Program-made: the position numbers and the translations under genes
Shown: piece by piece, positions 1 through 9,182 of the stretch
How positions within the stretch are numbered: the stretch's first letter is position 1
Layout of the letters: each line of letters starts with the position of its first letter
The notes under the pieces: model-generated
The model's database searches: none
Seen by the model: only the letters and a program-made list of their open reading frames with translations
Told to the model about the DNA's origin: nothing
Assembly (NCBI RefSeq): GCF_014279815.1
Contig: NZ_CP047941.1
Span: 2,170,001-2,234,000 of the forward strand
Origin: Synechococcus sp. NOUM97013
GTDB taxonomy: Bacteria > Cyanobacteriota > Cyanobacteriia > PCC-6307 > Cyanobiaceae
Length of the DNA: 64,000 bases
Direction of reading: 5' to 3'

Positions 1-852
1 AGCGGCTCCACTGCTCACACCAGACAGCAACCCTTCTTCCCTGGCCAAACGACGACCGATATCCATGGCTTCGTCATCGGAAATGGCCATCACCTCATCA
101 ATCAGATCAGGATCCAACACAGGGGGAACAAATCCAGCCCCGATGCCCTGGATGCGATGAGGCCCGGCGGATCCACCCGACAAGACAGGACTGGCTGCAG
201 GCTCTACCGCCACCACCTGCAGATTTGGCCGACGCTCCCGCAGCACCCTTGCACAACCGGTGATGGTGCCACCGGTTCCCACACCGGCAACAAAGGCATC
301 CAAAGAACCATCGGTGTCGCTCCAGATCTCTTCAGCCGTGGACTGGGCATGCACGGCTGGATTCGCAGGATTGTCGAACTGCTGCAGCAGATAGGCCTCT
401 GGGATCTCGTCTACTAACTCACGGGCCAGATTGATGGCACCTTGCATGCCCTCACTGCCTGGCGTGAGCTGAAGCTCGGCGCCATAAGCGCGAAGCATCG
501 ATCGCCGCTCCGTGCTCATCGTGTCGGGCATCGTGAGGATGAGCCGATAACCACGGGCGGCAGCCACCATGGCCAAAGCAATGCCCGTGTTGCCACTGGT
601 GGGTTCCACCAACACCGTTCGGCCTGGTTCGATGGTGCCGTCACGCTCGGCAGCCTCCACCATGGCTCCGGCAATCCGATCCTTTACCGAAGCGGTGGGA
701 TTAAAGCTTTCGAGCTTCGCGAGGATCTCAGCTTTGCAACCAAAGGCCTGGGGCAAACGGTTCAGCCTCACCAGAGGGGTGCGTCCCACAAGCGCAGTGA
801 TGTCAGAAGCGATGGGCATGCGAGTCGGGCGACTTGGCTCCTTGACATCCAT
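1..852 (-). CDS. cysK: Cysteine synthase A (O-acetylserine sulfhydrylase), 3' end missing
   Basis: PLP enzyme (fold type II) making L-cysteine from O-acetylserine and sulfide in the cytosol. The first 284 codons are in the window; the reading frame stays open through base 1, so roughly the last 40 residues are beyond the left edge. Visible are VGRTPLVRL near residue 22, the PLP-lysine motif NPTASVKDR (Lys57), the substrate loop PTSGNTG near residue 84, and the phosphate-binding loop [10 protein letters not shown]. The ATG at 852 opens the frame; a second ATG at residue 12 is an alternative. It lies downstream of the porin gene on the same strand but is separated from it by a terminator, so it should have its own promoter in the 853-1008 gap. 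Confidence 0.93.
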   Translation of the reverse strand, partial: MDVKEPSRPTRMPIASDITALVGRTPLVRLNRLPQAFGCKAEILAKLESFNPTASVKDRIAGAMVEAAERDGTIEPGRTVLVEPTSGNTGIALAMVAAARGYRLILTMPDTMSTERRSMLRAYGAELQLTPGSEGMQGAINLARELVDEIPEAYLLQQFDNPANPAVHAQSTAEEIWSDTDGSLDAFVAGVGTGGTITGCARVLRERRPNLQVVAVEPAASPVLSGGSAGPHRIQGIGAGFVPPVLDPDLIDEVMAISDDEAMDIGRRLAREEGLLSGVSSGAA

Positions 853-1008
853 TCAATGAGCAGGGCAGCAGCTCACTGACCTTGGAGGAGACATCAATAG
901 CAATCTGAATCGCCAGCGTAGGTAATGAAGAAGGACCTGAAGCGCGCCTCGGGCATCAAGCGAGCCGCCAAGTGATCCAGGAGGCCATGGATCAATCAGC
1001 CCGCATGC

Positions 1009-1037
1009 AAAAAAAAAGCCCCCTCGTTGAGGGGGCT
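1009..1037 (-). terminator. Rho-independent terminator of the porin gene
   Basis: A perfect 9-bp stem (1017-1025 with 1029-1037, loop of 3) is followed on the minus strand by a run of nine T (1009-1017). It lies 22 bases after the porin stop codon. The rest of the gap 853-1059 shows no gene. Confidence 0.92.
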
Positions 1038-1059
1038 CGTCAAGCTGATCAGGACGTGA

Positions 1060-2733
1060 TCAGAACTTGAAGGTGGTCTTCACGAGACCGCCGAAGTTGG
1101 AGAAGGTGTCGTCGCGGTCGCCTTCGGGGTCGCCGGAAGGACCGAAACCACCGCTAAGAGCAGCGGTACCTTGACCCAGGGGACGGCTCAGGTAGAAGAG
1201 CGCGGGAGTCACAGAGATGTTGTCGGTGACTTGGAACTTGTACCACCATTCCCAGGCGTAGTTGCCATCGCCGATCCACTCGCTGCCTTCGAAATCGTCG
1301 TCGAAGTCAACGCCGGTGATGAAGGTGGACTGGCCAACAGCCATACCAGCAGAGTTGCCTTTCAGGAAGACATCAGACCACTGCAGACCCACATACCAGG
1401 ACTGGGAGGTGGCGCTGTCAGCGAAGAGGCTGGCATCGTCGTCGATGTTGGTGGTGTTGATACCCCAACCGGTGCTGATGCTCGGGAACCAGCTAGCTGA
1501 TTCAGGAGACCAGTAGGCGCTCAGACCGAAGGAGTTGGTGACACCCAGGCCAGCGAAGCTGACAGCGGAGGGAGTGGCATTGCCGCCGTAGATGCCAACA
1601 CCGTTGTCGCCGGAAGCGTAGTTATACGCAGCAGCGATGCCCCAGTTGTCATCGGTGTAAGCGATCTGCACGGTGCCGTTGGAGGCTGCGCAGTCAGTGG
1701 CGATACCACCGCAGCTATCGATGAAGTCTTCACCGATGAACTCTTCGTCGTCTGAAGCGAAGAAGCTGTTGTCTTCAGGGTCGGAATTAAAGCCGTTAGC
1801 GCTGACGTAGTTAGCGCTGATGCTGAAGCCACCGCTTTCCCAGCTCAAGCCAGCACCTTGACCCAGGGTCAGGTTGTAAGTACCAGGAGCACCGGCGTAG
1901 GTGAAGAAGTCGAGGACGGTGTCAGCGGGGTAAGCGCTAGGCCACACAGCCAGCATGTCGTCCTGACGGACCAGACCACCCACGGTTGCAGTGAAGCTGT
2001 CGCCGATGGGGAACTGATACCAAACGCGGTTGATGGCCACGTTGTTGGGACCGTTGGGCTCTTCGAAAGCGGTCTCCATGGTGGTCATGCCGTTACCGAA
2101 AACGGACTGACCGAAGTTGCCAGCACGCAGCATGGTGCGCAGCAAGTCCTTACCCGTGAAGCTGGTGTCCAGGAACAGACGGGTGTCGTAGTTGAAGGTG
2201 GTGGCGCCGAATTCAGCTGCATATGCATCAGCTGCGTCATCAACGCTGCTGCTTGCAGTGGAAGCACCGATCACGAAGGTGGTTTGACCCTTCAGCTTGG
2301 TGGTGGTGGAGAACTGGGTTGCTTCCAGTTCGCCCACGCGGGCTTCCAGACCGTCCACACGGCCCTTGATGATGGCGAGTTCCTTTTCGAACTCCATCAT
2401 CAGGCGCTTCAGCTCGTCGGTCACTTCGGTGACGCGGTCGAGACAAGCGTTCAACAGTGCGGCCGCTTCAAAGCGGGTCATCGCACGGTTGCCGCGGTAG
2501 GTGCCGTTGGGATAGCCAGCGACGCAGCCGTAGCGCTCGATCAGATTGCTCAGAGCCTGATAAGCCCAGTCCGTCGGATAGACGTCAGAGAACTGAGTGA
2601 TGCTGGTGACCTGCTCGCCAGTCGAGGCGTAGTCGGCAACACCGGCAACGTTGACTTCAGTCGCACCGGCGGCCACAGGAGCCAGAAGGCCCAGGGCAGC
2701 GGGAGCAACCAGCAGTTGCTTGAAAAGTTTCAT
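1060..2733 (-). CDS. Outer membrane porin with SLH domain (SomA/SomB type)
   Basis: A 557-residue outer-membrane beta-barrel porin of the cyanobacterial OprB/iron-uptake porin family, the main general-diffusion pore in marine Synechococcus. In order: a signal peptide (MKLFKQLL start, cleavage probably after the Ala-rich stretch near residue 24), an S-layer homology domain (about 40-100) expected to anchor to peptidoglycan, a short coiled coil (about 105-140), then a long Asp/Gly/aromatic-rich barrel ending in Phe, as outer-membrane proteins do. The ATG at 2733 is preferred over an upstream in-frame start because it begins the signal peptide and has GAGG about 10 bases upstream. The gene is monocistronic, closed by the terminator at 1009-1037. 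Confidence 0.93.
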   Translation of the reverse strand: MKLFKQLLVAPAALGLLAPVAAGATEVNVAGVADYASTGEQVTSITQFSDVYPTDWAYQALSNLIERYGCVAGYPNGTYRGNRAMTRFEAAALLNACLDRVTEVTDELKRLMMEFEKELAIIKGRVDGLEARVGELEATQFSTTTKLKGQTTFVIGASTASSSVDDAADAYAAEFGATTFNYDTRLFLDTSFTGKDLLRTMLRAGNFGQSVFGNGMTTMETAFEEPNGPNNVAINRVWYQFPIGDSFTATVGGLVRQDDMLAVWPSAYPADTVLDFFTYAGAPGTYNLTLGQGAGLSWESGGFSISANYVSANGFNSDPEDNSFFASDDEEFIGEDFIDSCGGIATDCAASNGTVQIAYTDDNWGIAAAYNYASGDNGVGIYGGNATPSAVSFAGLGVTNSFGLSAYWSPESASWFPSISTGWGINTTNIDDDASLFADSATSQSWYVGLQWSDVFLKGNSAGMAVGQSTFITGVDFDDDFEGSEWIGDGNYAWEWWYKFQVTDNISVTPALFYLSRPLGQGTAALSGGFGPSGDPEGDRDDTFSNFGGLVKTTFKF

Positions 2734-2940
2734 AGGAAAAGGGTCCTCACACAGACCGACGCATAGCGTCATATGCACCATGCTCGTGAGCCGACTTCGA
2801 ATCCATCGGTCGTGTGACACAAGCAACCCTGGCTGGTATCAAGCGACACGCTGCAAAAAAGTTCGTGTTGATACAAAACAAACATCGGCATTGCCTGCTG
2901 TCAGCGGTTGCTGCCCACACAAAGACAGGGGTCGAGAACC
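2734..2940. other. Intergenic leader and promoter region of the porin
   Basis: About 200 bases without a convincing gene on either strand. It must carry the porin promoter and 5' leader on the minus strand. A short inverted repeat (GACGC around ATAGCGTC) lies roughly 25-40 bases before the porin start. I could not pick a reliable -10/-35 pair. Confidence 0.5.
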
Positions 2941-2982
2941 CCAAAACAAAACGATGCCCCCGACCGAATCTCGGCCGGGGGC
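2941..2982 (-). terminator. Strong Rho-independent terminator of a small minus-strand unit
   Basis: GCCCCCG-A-CCGA / TCGG-C-CGGGGGC forms an 11-bp stem with one mismatch and a 3-base loop (2956-2982), followed on the minus strand by a T-rich tract (CGTTTTGTTTT). The only thing it can terminate is the small unit starting just upstream at about 3091 or beyond, which makes it the best evidence that the unit is transcribed. Confidence 0.83.
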
Positions 2983-3037
2983 TCTCGCCGGGTCCGCTCT
3001 GGCGCGGAACCGATTGATCAGTCAGAAAATGGTGCCG

Positions 3038-3091
3038 TCAGCCGGCGTTCTCCGCGATCAGCAGACCCTGCTTCAAAGAACTGGAACTCAT
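3038..3091 (-). CDS. Possible 17-residue peptide with an ideal ribosome binding site
   Basis: A short reading frame encoding MSSSSLKQGLLIAENAG. It is listed because its start has an exceptional Shine-Dalgarno sequence, AGGAGGAGGTG, ending three bases before the ATG, in a genome where such sites are uncommon, and because a strong terminator follows 56 bases after its stop. I do not recognise the peptide. It could be a real micro-protein, a leader peptide, or a short ORF on a small RNA. The region upstream (3092-3245) is shared with the divergent GT-C gene. Confidence 0.5.
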   Translation of the reverse strand: MSSSSLKQGLLIAENAG

Positions 3092-3245
3092 GGACACCTC
3101 CTCCTGAAGGATTGTGAATGCCGGCAACGCCTTCGAAATCAACGCCACTCCGAAGAGTGAAGTCAATCTCACGTCACTGCACTCTGAACATTCCAACCCT
3201 ACCGAGATCCACCCGAACTGTGGACCCTCTGTACGCTCCGAGGCC

Positions 3246-4832
3246 ATGGCCCAAAAGCTCCCCTGGCGCCTGCTGCTGATTCTTTGGGTCACGGCAGCAC
3301 TGCTTTCCTGCATTGGCCTTGGCGACTTGCCGCTGAGAGATTTTGATGAAGCCACCGTCGCCCGCGTGGCGCTGGAATTCCATCAGGGCAGAGGCGAAGC
3401 CTTTTTGCTTCCAACCCTCTGGGATGAGCCATACCTCAACAAGGCACCAGGGCTGCACCTGATCATCGCAACACTGATTGGCCTCACCTCCCAACAGGCA
3501 CTTCCCTCGGAATGGACAATCCGCATCGCGCCTGCGTTGCTTTCAAGCCTGATCGTGCCGCTGGGGGGATTGCTGCAGTGGCAGCTGCGTCCAGGCGACC
3601 GTGACAGCTGCCTTGCCACCAGCGCCATCCTGCTCACGCTGCTGCCGATCGCCCGCCATGGACGACTGGCGATGCTGGACGGCACGCAGCTGACCGTGAT
3701 GGCTGTGCTGTGGATCGGCTTGTTGCGCCTGCATCGGGCACGCCATCCGGCAGGAATCGGCTTAATGACAGGACTTGCAGCCAGCGGCATGCTCCTGCTG
3801 AAGGCCCCACTACTGATACCGACCGCTGCCGCCGGCCTGGCCGCCATAGCACTGGGCCGGGAATGGCGGCATTGGCGATGGATCTCCGCAGCTCCAACAC
3901 TGCTGATCGGCATCCTTCCCGGCATCGCCTGGCACCTCTGGCATGGCTGGCAGCGGGGAACCTCTGCGCTTTGGCTCTGGGGAGGCGACGGCGCCGGTCG
4001 TGTGCTGCTGGACGCCGGAGAAGGCAGCGACCTTGGCTGGCGCGTGCCCCTGATCGAGCTCCTGGAAGGCGGATGGCCCTGGCTCCTGCTCTTCCCCATC
4101 GCCCTCTTTGGGGCTTGGCGCATACGCCAATCGCGCTGGGGCTATTGGAGCCTGGGCACCATGGCGGTTCTTGCAGCAGCAATCCTGCCGCTGCGCACCC
4201 AGCTTCCCTGGTACAGCCATCCCCTCTGGCTTCCGTTCGCACTGCTATGCGCACCACTGCTGGCATGGGTGGTCAACCGGATGCCCTGGCCATCAGGCAC
4301 CGTGCCGATGCGCAGGATCCTGGCTCTGATACCTGCACTCTGGGCAGGCCTTGGGGGGCTTCTGCTGATCGCCGGGATGGTCAGCCTGACGCCGGCCGCA
4401 GATGCCTTGAGTGATTACCGGTCGCCTGCTTTGACACTTGGGGCTGGCTGGTGCATCGGCGGCATCCTGCTGATGCACGACACACAGAACAGACGACGAG
4501 TGGGCGCCTTATGCCTGGTGATCGGAAATGTGGCCGCTCTTGCGCTCGTCTTCCACTCGCCGCTCTGGTTGTGGGAACTGAACGAAAGCTGGCCCGTCAG
4601 GCCCGTGGCCGAGATCACAGCAAGCGCAGACGGATCTCCGATCCGCCTCAAGGGCTTCAACGAACGCCCAAGTCTGAACTGGTATGCCGAACAACGCATT
4701 CGGCGCGAGCAATCAGACAACGGCAAGGCCCTCCGACTCAGTGATCAACCGCAACCCGACTGCCAACTCCTCGCCGAAACAGGCGACTGGACCTTGTCTG
4801 ACTGCGATAAAATGACCAAGAAGGGTGAATAA
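3246..4832 (+). CDS. GT-C glycosyltransferase, ArnT/PMT (GT39/GT83-like) family
   Basis: A 528-residue polytopic membrane protein that should transfer a sugar from a polyprenyl-phosphate carrier to a lipid, glycan or protein at the outer face of the plasma membrane. The first external loop carries RDFDEATVARVA and a WDEPYLNKAP motif, typical of the acidic catalytic loop of ArnT-like enzymes. Ten or more hydrophobic segments follow, then a short soluble C-terminus. The ATG at 3246 is preferred to one at 3114 because it directly precedes the first membrane segment; the extra 44 residues are polar and overlap the divergent small unit. It heads a run of three co-directional sugar genes and overlaps or abuts the next start by a few bases. 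Substrate unknown. Confidence 0.82.
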   Translation: MAQKLPWRLLLILWVTAALLSCIGLGDLPLRDFDEATVARVALEFHQGRGEAFLLPTLWDEPYLNKAPGLHLIIATLIGLTSQQALPSEWTIRIAPALLSSLIVPLGGLLQWQLRPGDRDSCLATSAILLTLLPIARHGRLAMLDGTQLTVMAVLWIGLLRLHRARHPAGIGLMTGLAASGMLLLKAPLLIPTAAAGLAAIALGREWRHWRWISAAPTLLIGILPGIAWHLWHGWQRGTSALWLWGGDGAGRVLLDAGEGSDLGWRVPLIELLEGGWPWLLLFPIALFGAWRIRQSRWGYWSLGTMAVLAAAILPLRTQLPWYSHPLWLPFALLCAPLLAWVVNRMPWPSGTVPMRRILALIPALWAGLGGLLLIAGMVSLTPAADALSDYRSPALTLGAGWCIGGILLMHDTQNRRRVGALCLVIGNVAALALVFHSPLWLWELNESWPVRPVAEITASADGSPIRLKGFNERPSLNWYAEQRIRREQSDNGKALRLSDQPQPDCQLLAETGDWTLSDCDKMTKKGE

Positions 4833-4833
4833 C

Positions 4834-5955
4834 GTGTCTTCCAGCGCAGCAAATATCACCAATAAGAGTCAAGGATTGTCAATCATCCTGCCCACATTCA
4901 ATGAATCCGGGTCCATCAAGCAGGTCATCACCGCTCTTCTGGATCTCACCCAATACCGTCCAATTGAAATTCTGATTGTCGACGACGACTCGATCGACGG
5001 CACCGCGGAAATTGTTCGAATCCTGGCCAGGGAGGATTCAAGAATTCGCATCATTCAACGGGTCGGACGCTCAGGCCTCGCCAGCGCCATCAAAGAGGGA
5101 TTGATTGCGGCCGTCCATCCCATCGCAATTGTCATGGACAGCGACGGACAGCACGAACCAGCATCCGTGCAGCAGGCCATCGAAGCCTTGAGCGCCAACA
5201 ATGATTTGGTCGCAGGCAGCCGTTTTCTTGACCAGTCAGAAATCCGTGGACTGAGCAACCGCCGCACCGATGGCTCAACCATGGCCAACCGCATGGCGCG
5301 ATGGAGTCTTCCAACAAACTATGCACACCTCACCGATTACATGAGCGGCTTCATCGCGCTCAACCTTGATCGTTGTCTTCCATTCATCCGCCAAGTGGAT
5401 GTCAACGGTTTCAAATTTCTCTACGAATTACTGGCTATCAGCAAAGGTCAACTTCGCGTCACTGAAATCCCCCTTCGCTTTCAACCACGACTCCATGGGA
5501 GTTCAAAACTTGACTATGCCGTGCTCTGGGACTTCGTGATCTCTTTGATCCATACGTCCACCTTTCGGATTTTGCCGAGACGCGCCATCAGCTTTGGCCT
5601 CGTCGGCGCCTCAGGAGTGGTGATTCAACTCCTCAGCACCTTCGTTCTGATGACGATCGGGTTGAGCTTTCCGCAATCGCTTCCCCTTGCCGTGATCACA
5701 GCGGCAAGCTCCAATTATCTGATCAATAACATCCTGACCTTTGGAGATCGACGGCAAAAAGGGCGTCAACTGATCAAAGGACTGTTGAAATTTTTGCTGG
5801 TTGCCTCACTTCCCTCTCTGGCCAATGTGGGCTTGGCTAATAGCTTTTACAACATGGTCCAGTCCCATGCTGTTTTGGCACAGCTTGCGGGAATCATCGT
5901 GGTTTACATCTGGAATTACGCAGCGTCATCTCGCTTTGTGTGGAACACCCCCTGA
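4834..5955 (+). CDS. GT2 polyprenyl-phosphate sugar synthase fused to a GtrA domain
   Basis: Residues about 10-235 are a DPM1/GtrB-like family 2 glycosyltransferase (SIILPTFNES, VDDDSIDGT, MDSDGQHEP), which would charge a polyprenyl phosphate with a sugar from a nucleotide donor. Residues about 255-373 form a four-helix GtrA membrane domain, thought to help flip the lipid-linked sugar. Start choice: GTG at 4834 has AAGAAGG nine bases upstream; a GTG at 4825 is directly adjacent to that site and so less likely. The end of the preceding GT-C gene is 1 base away. Placed between two GT-C transferases, it probably supplies their donor. Confidence 0.88.
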   Translation: MSSSAANITNKSQGLSIILPTFNESGSIKQVITALLDLTQYRPIEILIVDDDSIDGTAEIVRILAREDSRIRIIQRVGRSGLASAIKEGLIAAVHPIAIVMDSDGQHEPASVQQAIEALSANNDLVAGSRFLDQSEIRGLSNRRTDGSTMANRMARWSLPTNYAHLTDYMSGFIALNLDRCLPFIRQVDVNGFKFLYELLAISKGQLRVTEIPLRFQPRLHGSSKLDYAVLWDFVISLIHTSTFRILPRRAISFGLVGASGVVIQLLSTFVLMTIGLSFPQSLPLAVITAASSNYLINNILTFGDRRQKGRQLIKGLLKFLLVASLPSLANVGLANSFYNMVQSHAVLAQLAGIIVVYIWNYAASSRFVWNTP

Positions 5956-5967
5956 ATCACGGCCGGG

Positions 5968-7512
5968 ATGAACTCAAGTGATGATCAACAGACCAGGTCA
6001 TGTCAGCCACCAGCTGGCATCTGGGCACCTGTCCTGCTGGGCGTGGTTCTGCGTTTGGTGAATATCTGGATGCCCGTGGTTGGCATCCACAGCTGGCGGC
6101 AAGCAGACACGGCTGCCATGGCCAGGCATTTTGCTGAATCCAACACGGCGATCTGGTTGCCGCAGATCGATTGGGGAGGAGCTTCACCCGGATACGTGGA
6201 ATCGGAGTTTCCACTGTTCCCTTACCTGACAGGTCAGATCTATCAGCTGTTCGGGATTCACGAATGGATTGGCCGTGGCCTGTCGGTGCTATTCAGTGCG
6301 CTCACCATTTGGCTTGTCATCCGACTGGGTCGACGCTGGTTCAATCCGGCAGCCGGGTGGTGGGGTGGCATGGCTCTAGCCGTGGCACCACTCGGTGTGT
6401 ATTACGGACGCGTCTTTCAAGCGGAAGCTCTGCTGCTGCTCTGTGCAGCAGGAGCATTGGAAGGCCACAGCATCTGGGTGGAACGACGGGCCTTCTGGGC
6501 ACTCGCGTTGAGCTGGCTGTGTTTCACAGGAGCAGCCCTGATCAAGGTGATTCCCTTGCTATGGCTCGGCCTTCCCCTATTGCTGCTGCAGCTCACTCCA
6601 TCCCCCCAAGGGGCAGCAGAGCCTCCTCAGCAGATGCTGCAACGACTGCTGCGTTTGCTGCGCAATCCCTGGTTCTGGGTTTACACAGCCACCACTCTGG
6701 CGGTGACATCAGCCTGGTATCTGCATGCCTATCAATTGGGCCAGAGCAGTGGTCTGACCTTCGGCTTCTGGGGAGAGGACAGCGATCGCAGCAACATCGA
6801 ACTGGTGCTGAATGGTTCGAGCTGGGTGAACCTTGCCATCCGTGTAGGTCTCCGTGCACTGCTCGTGGTGGGGATGCCCTTCCTCGTGATCGGCGCCATT
6901 CACGGCTGGAGGGTTGGTGGTGGGCGCATCGCCCTCTCAGGCGTGATCGGACTTCTGCTCTGCACTGTGGCGACGATGCGATCCAGCACGGTGCACGAGT
7001 ACTACCAGTTTCCGTTGCTGCTGTTCAGCTCACCCCTGGTGGGACTTGGTTGGCAGACCTGGCAATCCCATCAGCGGCGCTGGCTGGTCCGGACGTTGCT
7101 GAGCCTCACCTTGATCATCAGTGTGATGGTGCTGTCGATCGACTACTGGGCGGTGGAAGCAAGGCAACGCAGGATCTGGATGCCACTCGCTGAGACCATC
7201 CGACGCGAGCTCCCCGATGACGCTCGCATTGTGAGCGTCACCGGACCGGATCCAACCCTGCTCAACCTGGCGCGTCGTCAGGGTTGGCTGATCGCCAGCC
7301 AAAAGCTCACGCCAGAGCGCATCCAGGAGTTGAGAGACGCCGGAGCCAGCCATCTGGCAGGCAGTTTCCAATGGCAGGAGACCTACAACCCACTGCACGA
7401 GAAGCAGAGATCCAAGCTGGAACGGCTGGCCATCTCCAGCTCAGCTCCTTGGGTCGACCCACAGAAGCAGACCTATCTGCTTCCGATTGACGGGTTACCG
7501 GGCAACTTCTGA
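5968..7512 (+). CDS. GT-C glycosyltransferase, PMT (GT39-like) family
   Basis: A 514-residue multi-spanning membrane protein with about ten hydrophobic helices and a soluble C-terminal part (about residues 405-514). The first external loop has HSWRQADTAAMARHF followed by an acidic YVESEFPLFPY stretch, the arrangement of PMT-type transferases that use lipid-linked sugars. It starts 12 bases after the GT2-GtrA stop, so it is probably in the same operon. The acceptor cannot be told from sequence. It converges with the DUF2079 gene, 14 bases away. Confidence 0.8.
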   Translation: MNSSDDQQTRSCQPPAGIWAPVLLGVVLRLVNIWMPVVGIHSWRQADTAAMARHFAESNTAIWLPQIDWGGASPGYVESEFPLFPYLTGQIYQLFGIHEWIGRGLSVLFSALTIWLVIRLGRRWFNPAAGWWGGMALAVAPLGVYYGRVFQAEALLLLCAAGALEGHSIWVERRAFWALALSWLCFTGAALIKVIPLLWLGLPLLLLQLTPSPQGAAEPPQQMLQRLLRLLRNPWFWVYTATTLAVTSAWYLHAYQLGQSSGLTFGFWGEDSDRSNIELVLNGSSWVNLAIRVGLRALLVVGMPFLVIGAIHGWRVGGGRIALSGVIGLLLCTVATMRSSTVHEYYQFPLLLFSSPLVGLGWQTWQSHQRRWLVRTLLSLTLIISVMVLSIDYWAVEARQRRIWMPLAETIRRELPDDARIVSVTGPDPTLLNLARRQGWLIASQKLTPERIQELRDAGASHLAGSFQWQETYNPLHEKQRSKLERLAISSSAPWVDPQKQTYLLPIDGLPGNF

Positions 7513-7526
7513 TTCCAGACAGCTTT

Positions 7527-9155
7527 TCAGTTCAACCAGGAACAGGAGCAAGGCTCGATGAACGTCTCAGCGGGAGCGCTGATCTCGGCCGACGCACGCT
7601 GCAAGACCACCGTGCCAGCACGACAGTGCACCACTCGGTAGTCACCGGATTCAACAAGGCGCGTGAGCTCACGCCGGATGGAGCGTTGCTGGTTGCGCTC
7701 CAGCTCAAACACAGGCGCCAACGGCGCGTAGTGGCCGGGGAATGCCACCACCCAGTCGACCGACTGAGGCTCACCGGAACGATCGAGATAGTGGGTGGAC
7801 TTGGGGAAACGGATCAACACCTCCCGCTGCGCAAGTGAGGGCAGAACAGGCGTATCGGCCGACACACTGGCCTGGTCAGGGATCAAGGCGACAGCTTCAC
7901 GCAGGGCGGCGCGGCGTTCGAGCATCGCGACTGGAGAGACATGAACCCAGGGCGAAAAGCTGTCGGGCACGAGCGCCGAAAGGCTGCGATGGGGATTCGC
8001 CACCAGGGTGAGCGTGAGACCGAGTGCCAGGGCACCCACCCAGCAGCGACGAATCCACCGCCTCGACCAGAGCAAGGGATGGCGCTGCCACCACAGAACG
8101 GAACCCAGGTAGAGACCGGGCACCAAGGCCAGCACATAGCGAAGGGTGACGGACAGTGCCGAGCGCCCTTGCGAGACCAGTGCAATCAGAAGAGGAGCCG
8201 CCACCAGCAAGGCTGAATCCACCGACAGCAATGGAATCAGCAGCAGCGGCAGACTGAGCGCCAACAGAAATCCCAGTGTGGCGCCAGGGGGGGACACAAT
8301 CGCCTGCAGTAGCGCCAGAGGATGGCGCAGCATGGCGAGCAGCACCGAGAGGGTCCCGCCCGACACGTCCTCCACGAGATGGCCGAACTTCTCCTGCAGA
8401 AAACGGTCAGACAAGGACGAATCAACCGCCGGTTGCATCCATCCGGTCACCAGCAGCACCCACAGGAAAGAGGCCGCCATCAGTCCGACACCGCTCCAGC
8501 GTGAACCGGGCTGACGCACCAGAGCCCAGAGCCCCAAAGAGAACAAGACAAGACCGCTGTCTTCCCGAACGAGCAGGAGCATCACAGCTGCTAGCACCAG
8601 CTGACGACGGCGCTGCTCCAAAAGCGATTCCACCACAAGAAATCCGAGCAGGGGTAGCCAGATCAGATCGTGAAAGTTTTCAAGGGCCGGGCCAATCACG
8701 GCACCACTGAGGTAGTAAGCGGCGGTGATCCGGATCGCCAGTGACGCCGGGAGTCGCCTTGCGGCGATCCTCCAAAGCACCAGGCCTGCGGCCGTCAACA
8801 CGCCCACCTGCACCAGAGGAAGCGCCCAGCTCCCCAGCAGAGCCACCAGTGGTGCGATGAGCAACGTGAGGAAATTGGCGTGCTGGCCCAGATGGAGATA
8901 GGTCACCGACGGCAATTCACCGTCCACCTTCACCGCCGCGGACAGCACTGATGAGAGGCTGCTTTCAAAGGGACGCCCCTGCGCCGTTGACCAGAGTTCT
9001 TGGAGAAAGAGTGCCTGGTCGTAGGTGGCACTGAGACTCTCCAGCCGCCAGATCTGAATCGCCAGACAGACCAGAAAGAATCCTGCCGCCAGAGCCTTCA
9101 CCACACCTGGCATCAGACCTGATGAGGGGACCGCCGGTGCGGTGGAGTCACTCAT
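7527..9155 (-). CDS. DUF2079 family polytopic membrane protein
   Basis: A 542-residue protein with 10-12 predicted membrane helices. The N-terminal part matches DUF2079: after the first helix come YDQALFLQELWSTAQG, a Ser-rich stretch and the loop HLGQHANFLTLLIAPL. DUF2079 proteins resemble GT-C glycosyltransferases and may act on cell-envelope sugars, but the reaction is unproven. Its position beside three lipid-linked-sugar genes supports an envelope role. The ATG at 9155 directly precedes a short polar leader and the first helix. The C-terminal 130 residues are soluble. Confidence 0.8.
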   Translation of the reverse strand: MSDSTAPAVPSSGLMPGVVKALAAGFFLVCLAIQIWRLESLSATYDQALFLQELWSTAQGRPFESSLSSVLSAAVKVDGELPSVTYLHLGQHANFLTLLIAPLVALLGSWALPLVQVGVLTAAGLVLWRIAARRLPASLAIRITAAYYLSGAVIGPALENFHDLIWLPLLGFLVVESLLEQRRRQLVLAAVMLLLVREDSGLVLFSLGLWALVRQPGSRWSGVGLMAASFLWVLLVTGWMQPAVDSSLSDRFLQEKFGHLVEDVSGGTLSVLLAMLRHPLALLQAIVSPPGATLGFLLALSLPLLLIPLLSVDSALLVAAPLLIALVSQGRSALSVTLRYVLALVPGLYLGSVLWWQRHPLLWSRRWIRRCWVGALALGLTLTLVANPHRSLSALVPDSFSPWVHVSPVAMLERRAALREAVALIPDQASVSADTPVLPSLAQREVLIRFPKSTHYLDRSGEPQSVDWVVAFPGHYAPLAPVFELERNQQRSIRRELTRLVESGDYRVVHCRAGTVVLQRASAEISAPAETFIEPCSCSWLN

Positions 9156-9182
9156 GCAAGCCTGGCGTCGAATGGGAGCAGA

